Positions 59,642 through 64,000 of a stretch of 64,000 bases of DNA are shown here, piece by piece. The DNA lies in the NCBI GenBank assembly GCA_006937955.1, contig SSNP01000067.1:1196606-1260605 (forward strand). Direction: 5' to 3'. The first letter of the stretch is position 1. Each line of letters starts with the position of its first letter. The notes under the pieces are model-generated. The model was not told where the DNA came from. It saw only the letters and a program-made list of their open reading frames with translations, and did no database searches. Source of the DNA: Pachypanchax playfairii. Taxonomy: Eukaryota; Chordata; Actinopteri; Cyprinodontiformes; Aplocheilidae. The position numbers and the translations under genes are program-made.

Positions 59642-61315
59642 CCACCGTCGGATCGCACGTAGTTTCACAGACACACCTGCAGCTGGTTCATCGTTGGTTC
59701 TCATTCACTTTGCGAACATGCATGTGAACATGTAGCGTCATACACACACACAAACCTAAAATCCAGTCCGACCGTGTCATTTGAGAACAATATATGATAG
59801 TTTGGAATCTTATTATTGAATAATTGGTCAGATAACTTTGACACTTCTGTCCAAACCTTCATTCCGGTTGCGTTTTCTTCGTTATGATGGAGCAGATGTG
59901 TAGATGCAGGAAAATAAAAGGTTCCACTGGTATATCTGAACAACAGATGAATCATTACATCAGGTTTATTTAGCTGTAGTTATTCACAAACATTTTAATT
60001 GAAAATAGAATAGAAAAGGTTTGTTTGCCCAGATGTAACCACTGTAACCATGTCAACCTGTGCAGATGTTCACTTCCTGTAAACTGGTTCATTCACCTGC
60101 TGCAGTAAAATCCCAGTGAAGACATGAAGAGGATGTTGGTTCCATCCACACATCAAACTTTCAGGGCTTCAAACCTTAATAGAGACTTTTATTAGATATT
60201 AGAACATTTTTTGTTATTTTTTAAACTTTAATTTCTGTTTGTATAGATTTTTTTTTTCTTTTCAGTGTTAAAATATTTGTGGACTTGTGTACTAGGTGAA
60301 AATATGAAGGACACAGGTCTTTGCCACGACTTATTCAGCCTAGAAACAGTCGCTTTTATGGCAGAAAAAAATGGCTTTGAGTAAACTTAAAGAGAATTTT
60401 TTTACAGCTGGTTTTAGCGTGTTTGTGATGTGACTCCATACATGGATTTCTTATTGACTGAGCACCACTGCAAGTGATTTTGGTATGAAAGCTGTTGGTA
60501 GAAGCTGTTCTTACCCAGAATACATGGGTTATCTAATTATTAAGCATAGAGAGTCCAAGATGGGTTAGACGAAGGCTTTAGGTGGTTATTAGTTTCCATC
60601 TGATTAGCAACTTGAAATTTATTTTAGTAAAAAAAAATGTTTATTAAATGTGAATATGAAAGTATTTAGTATTCTGTTGGTTTTGAGCATATACATGTCA
60701 CTAGATGTGTTGAAATAAGCCTTTTGGACTCACGTGGTTCTGTTCATCCTAAAATTTGGATCAGTTGTGCAGAAGCTTGTTAATTCATGCACATTCAATT
60801 CATCTATAATCCTTTTACAGAGAAACCTTTTGGAGGTGTATTTTTTTTAAAACAAACAGGTCCATGTGACTCTTATGGACAGTTGCAAATTTACTTGTCA
60901 CTTTACTGGTGCGGGATGCAAAATAAAACTGAGCTTGATGAGTCAAAACTTTTGGATAAAAAGTGGTTTTGTTTTGTTTGTTTTTTTTTTGCTGCAGAAC
61001 TTCTGTAGTTTGCAGTTTTTATCTATGGTGTGAATCAGCTTTAGATTCAGCCTCCACCCACTGATAGGAAACAATATCTCCCTGAGTCTTGACTTTGTGT
61101 AGAAGTATAAACCTTGAGGTTTTGAAACACACTCATTTGACCCTTGTTATGATTTGTAGACTTTTCCTGGAGGAGAGTTTTTCTGTCACTTTGTTTTTTT
61201 GGATCATTTTGTTCTTTTGTACTCCCTGTAGACACTTCCTTTTCTGGTAGATGTTGATACGTTTGATTCCTGATTTGCTACGGCAACCATGAATGACTGA
61301 ACTTACATAAAGACA

Positions 61316-61321
61316 AATAAA
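61316..61321 (+). other. poly(A) signal, candidate major site
   Basis: AATAAA in the context ACAAATAAAAACAC, followed within 30 bases by a T-rich stretch (TTTTTTTCCCC). It is one of the two distal hexamers of the fbxl17 3' UTR and has the better downstream T-rich element. Confidence 0.5.
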
Positions 61322-61551
61322 AACACTACAACTTCAAGTTTTTTTTCCCCTCTTTTCTTTATGTGATTTTTGGATTTATCTGTGGACCTGTTTCTCTCCA
61401 GCAGGATATTCTTAAAATCATAGAACATAAGAATAGAGGAATTTTATTAGAAGATATATTGCTCCTGTATTTTGAGGTAGAATACAATGAAACATGTCAG
61501 CATGTTTTTTCTTGACAGCCAGACTTTTTGATTATGTAACCTTTTCTTCAA

Positions 61552-61557
61552 AATAAA
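61552..61557 (+). other. poly(A) signal, most distal candidate
   Basis: AATAAA in the context CAAAATAAAGATG, followed by TTTTCCC. It is an alternative distal end of the fbxl17 transcript. It could also be a chance match, because AATAAA is frequent in this AT-rich DNA. Confidence 0.4.
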
Positions 61558-61575
61558 GATGTTTTCCCACAGATA

Positions 61576-63239
61576 GCACTGCGTTTATTATGCCTTTTCT
61601 ACTGAGCATTGTGACATAAAATCAACCTGAGTCTCCATTAAGAGGAGTTCCACATCTTAGAGACAAAGTGAGGAAACATGAGCTTCAAAGATCTAACAAG
61701 CTGTCACTCAATATGTCCCTCAGTCTTTAACCGTATTGTCCCCTGTCCACTGCCTGTTTTACTGTTCAGTGAAATGAGGGCGTCGGTTCTTCCCAGATTG
61801 AGTCTTTGTGTTATCAACACTGTTTTTGTCATTTTAAGGTTCAACTTATTTGATGAGTATTTTAATCAAAATGTTGATTGGTGTTGTTTGGGAAATCTTT
61901 ATAACCTGTAATTAAAACCTGCCGCGTAGCAGATTGAAAACTTAGATTTTTGTTGTTTGATGCAGGAAATGTTGTAGATTGAATAGACATCATTTCTTTT
62001 TTATGATAAGAGCACTCTCTTGTTTTGGGGGGGGCTCCAATTTTCATTATTGTATTCGTTTTTTTTGGGGGGGGGGGGGGCTCCAATTTTCATTATTGTA
62101 TTCATTTTTTTCCCCTCAAAAGATTTGTTGATTTTGATTTGTTTTTGTTCCCTTACTGTTTTTATTCTTTTAATTATTCCTTTCATATTTGGAACAATCT
62201 TGCAATTTTACAAGCTAGTGTTTGTTAAGTTATCGTTTTGCTGTTGACTAAATGAAATTTATCAGGACATTTTCTTTTGCTTTTTAGTTTAGGAAAGCTT
62301 TATCATGCCATAATAAGGAAACATTTGTCCATCAGGGGCTGGGGGACGGAGGAGGACTTGGTGATCTGGTCAGGGATGGGTTGCAGTGGTCTGTGGCTGA
62401 GGGGTTCCAGGTGATCTGCTCCTCTCTACGTCAGAGAGGAAGGGAACAACAACTAGATCTGGGGCTGGTTGGGGGTACTAATACCGTGGCCTGGGTTTCC
62501 CTTGTGGTCTGCTTTGGGGTCTGGGAGGGGGGGGGCTTTTCACACGTGTGTCCATGCACACAGGTGTTCACAGACACACACTAACTTGAGCTGCAGCTGC
62601 CACTGAAGATATTGTGTGTTAAATGTTGGAGGATGCTGTGGTGTCTCTGCTCTTGTCTTTCAGCAGGTGTTGAAGCAGATCTCTTTTATTTCCTTTCTCA
62701 TTTTACCCTGCGTTCACCGATTCATTAAAGTTGAAATAAACAAAAATAATATCCTAATAAAATAAAAATAAATAAAATAGAAATAACAAGCTGACATTGC
62801 AGTGAATGCTGCATGAGAATAAATCTATCAGGCATTTCTAGGAATCTGGACAACAATTCTGTCTTTTACTGCCAGGCAGGACGTGAAGACAAAAAAAAAA
62901 AGAACATTTGCTTGGATGCTTGGAACAGAGCAGGCAGCTGAGAATCTCTTTCAAATTCTGCTGATCACAGTTTGATGTGTTTAAAATGTCATTGAACAGG
63001 AACATGGTAAGTTTAGAAATAACTTTAAATATTGACAGTAGATATAAGGAACTAGTGTTTTTTTAATACAACAGAATTCTCTGACTGAAGCCAAAGTACA
63101 TTATGTGTCCTGCTACAGCTGATTATGTGACTTTACATTTACTGTCCAGCTGATGTTTGAACAGCGTAGGATTGATGTGGAAAAAAAACAAACTTTAAAG
63201 TTTGATCCATTTGTTCAGTTTCCAGCACTGAGCTAAGGT
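61576..63239. other. intergenic sequence downstream of fbxl17
   Basis: Contains the G-run duplication (62027-62118), a G/T-rich patch (62335-62580) with further G runs (about 62525-62535), and AT-rich sequence with (AATAA)n near 62755-62785. No next gene is recognised. Confidence 0.45.
62027..62118. repeat. 46-bp tandem duplication with G runs
   Basis: The unit G-run, CTCCAATTTTCATTATTGTA, TTC and a T-run occurs twice with a 46-base period (CTCCAA at 62035 and 62081). The first G run is 8 long and the second 14, so length differs between units. It lies just beyond the distal poly(A) candidates of fbxl17. Confidence 0.9.
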
Positions 63240-63640
63240 TGGGTTGCAAAAGTAACAGATCCATGAGAGAAACCCAAACATCCCTCCCTCCAGTGTCACT
63301 CTCCAGCTCCTCCAGGGAGATCCCAAGATGTTCCCAGGCCAAAGAGGATATATAATACCCCTCCGGTGAGTTCTGGGTCTGTCCAAGCTTCTGCTCCCAG
63401 AGGTATGTGCCCAAAAGAACCTCCAGTGAAAGGCATCCTAATCAGATGACCGAGCCTTTTCAGCGGATTCCTTTCGATGATGAGGAACAGCGGTTCTACT
63501 CCGAGCTCCCCCGGATGACGGATTGCCTCACCCTTTCACCGAGGCTGAGCCTGCATGGCCACCATACAGAAAAAAACCCATTTCATCCACTTATACTCAG
63601 GATCTTGTTCTTTTCAGTCAGGATCCAGTTCTTGTGAACT
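63240..63640 (-). repeat. non-LTR retrotransposon fragment
   Basis: Ordered blocks CTCCAGCTCCTCCAGGGAGA, GTTCCCAGGCCAAAGAGGAT, GGCATCCTAATCAGATGACC, GAGGAACAGCGGTTCTACTC and CCGGATGACGGATTGCCTCA match a repeat very frequent in teleost genomes. I associate it with a LINE; the subfamily (Rex-like or other) is uncertain and the sense strand is probably minus. Frames are broken. It continues as decayed text to about 63640. Confidence 0.6.
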
Positions 63641-64000
63641 CAGAACTTCAAATGTTTTAAGGAATATGGGACAAATTGTGCTTTTTTTTTTCCCACCGAT
63701 CACCCATCAAAAGCAAATAACACAAACACTTTGCACATGCTGATTTACTTTCTGGTGGTTTTGTTACAGTTTTTCCTCATGTATGTTTATGAAGCAACAT
63801 GGAGTTGAAAACATTGAGTTCATTCTAAGAACTCTCTGTCCTCCAGTAGAAAAGATGTTTCTCTCAGTACCACGTACGTTTTCAGCCCTCACAAATAAAG
63901 ACAATGTAATGGCCTTTTCTGCATTTGCTTCAATATCTCTGATACAAACGAGCTGAAACTCACTCCACTCTCAAATTAGGCAGCCTGGTGAATTTTACTG

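Larger units (their letters stand above)
59642..61575 (+). other. fbxl17: fbxl17 3' UTR with several poly(A) signals
   Basis: No open coding signal follows the TAG stop at 59641. AATAAA hexamers occur at 59913-59918, 60922-60927, 61316-61321 and 61552-61557. The last two lie 230 bases apart, in T-rich sequence suitable for cleavage and polyadenylation. The right boundary given here is the most distal plausible end (about 20 bases after the fourth hexamer). Use of the first signal would give a UTR of only about 0.3 kb. Which ends are used cannot be told from sequence. Confidence 0.6.

Noticed and set aside
59429..59704. 91-codon minus-strand frame over the terminal exon
   Set aside because: Shadow of the fbxl17 terminal exon.
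62001..62247. Several frames with GGGG and PPPP runs
   Set aside because: Produced by the G-run tandem duplication on both strands.

Overview
This is eukaryotic, almost certainly teleost fish, genomic DNA. It is AT-rich, gene-sparse and full of microsatellites, and it carries repeat types typical of bony fish: Tc1 elements, Harbinger, piggyBac-like and Tigger-like miniature elements, a fish SINE 3' tail module and a fish-type non-LTR retrotransposon fragment. No prokaryotic features are present.

The only host gene I can support is the 3' end of fbxl17 (F-box and leucine-rich repeat protein 17) on the + strand. Its penultimate coding exon is 36724-36866 (final leucine-rich repeats) and its terminal coding exon is 59504-59641 (C-terminal helix and stop). 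They are separated by a 22.6 kb intron and followed by a 3' UTR of roughly 1.7-1.9 kb. The two exons join in frame (phase 0) and give a C-terminus that I recognise as FBXL17. Everything left of 36724 is most likely the preceding intron; I could not find another exon there.

Layout: 1-36723 is presumed upstream intron with microsatellites (GATA near 3.2 kb, ATTTC/TTTTA near 8.5 kb, CATC and TTCC near 25.6-26 kb). It also holds a 673-bp Harbinger-type element that keeps the transposase N-terminus (5560-6232), a broken Tc1 relic (13432-14210), a piggyBac-like MITE (17817-18335) and a 1.25-kb inverted-repeat element with an internal perfect hairpin (21863-23117). Intron 36867-59503 is TE-rich. Four nested or adjacent elements lie at 37.98-40.63 kb, including a full-length Tc1 transposon with an intact 340-residue transposase. 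A second, nearly identical, intact Tc1 lies in opposite orientation at 51554-53155. Tigger-like copies (53.3-54.4 kb) and TTAA-flanked MITEs (55.05-56.85 kb) follow. From 59642 to the end are the fbxl17 3' UTR, downstream sequence with a G-rich tandem duplication, and a non-LTR retrotransposon fragment (63240-63640).

The most notable finding is the pair of full-length Tc1 transposons: both have TA target-site duplications, 200-bp IR/DR-type terminal repeats and all three catalytic acidic residues, and they sit inverted in one intron of a conserved ubiquitin-ligase gene. Tc1 itself is a well-described family. I saw no convincing evidence of an undescribed biological system. The conserved-element and CTCF-site candidates are inferences that need comparative data.
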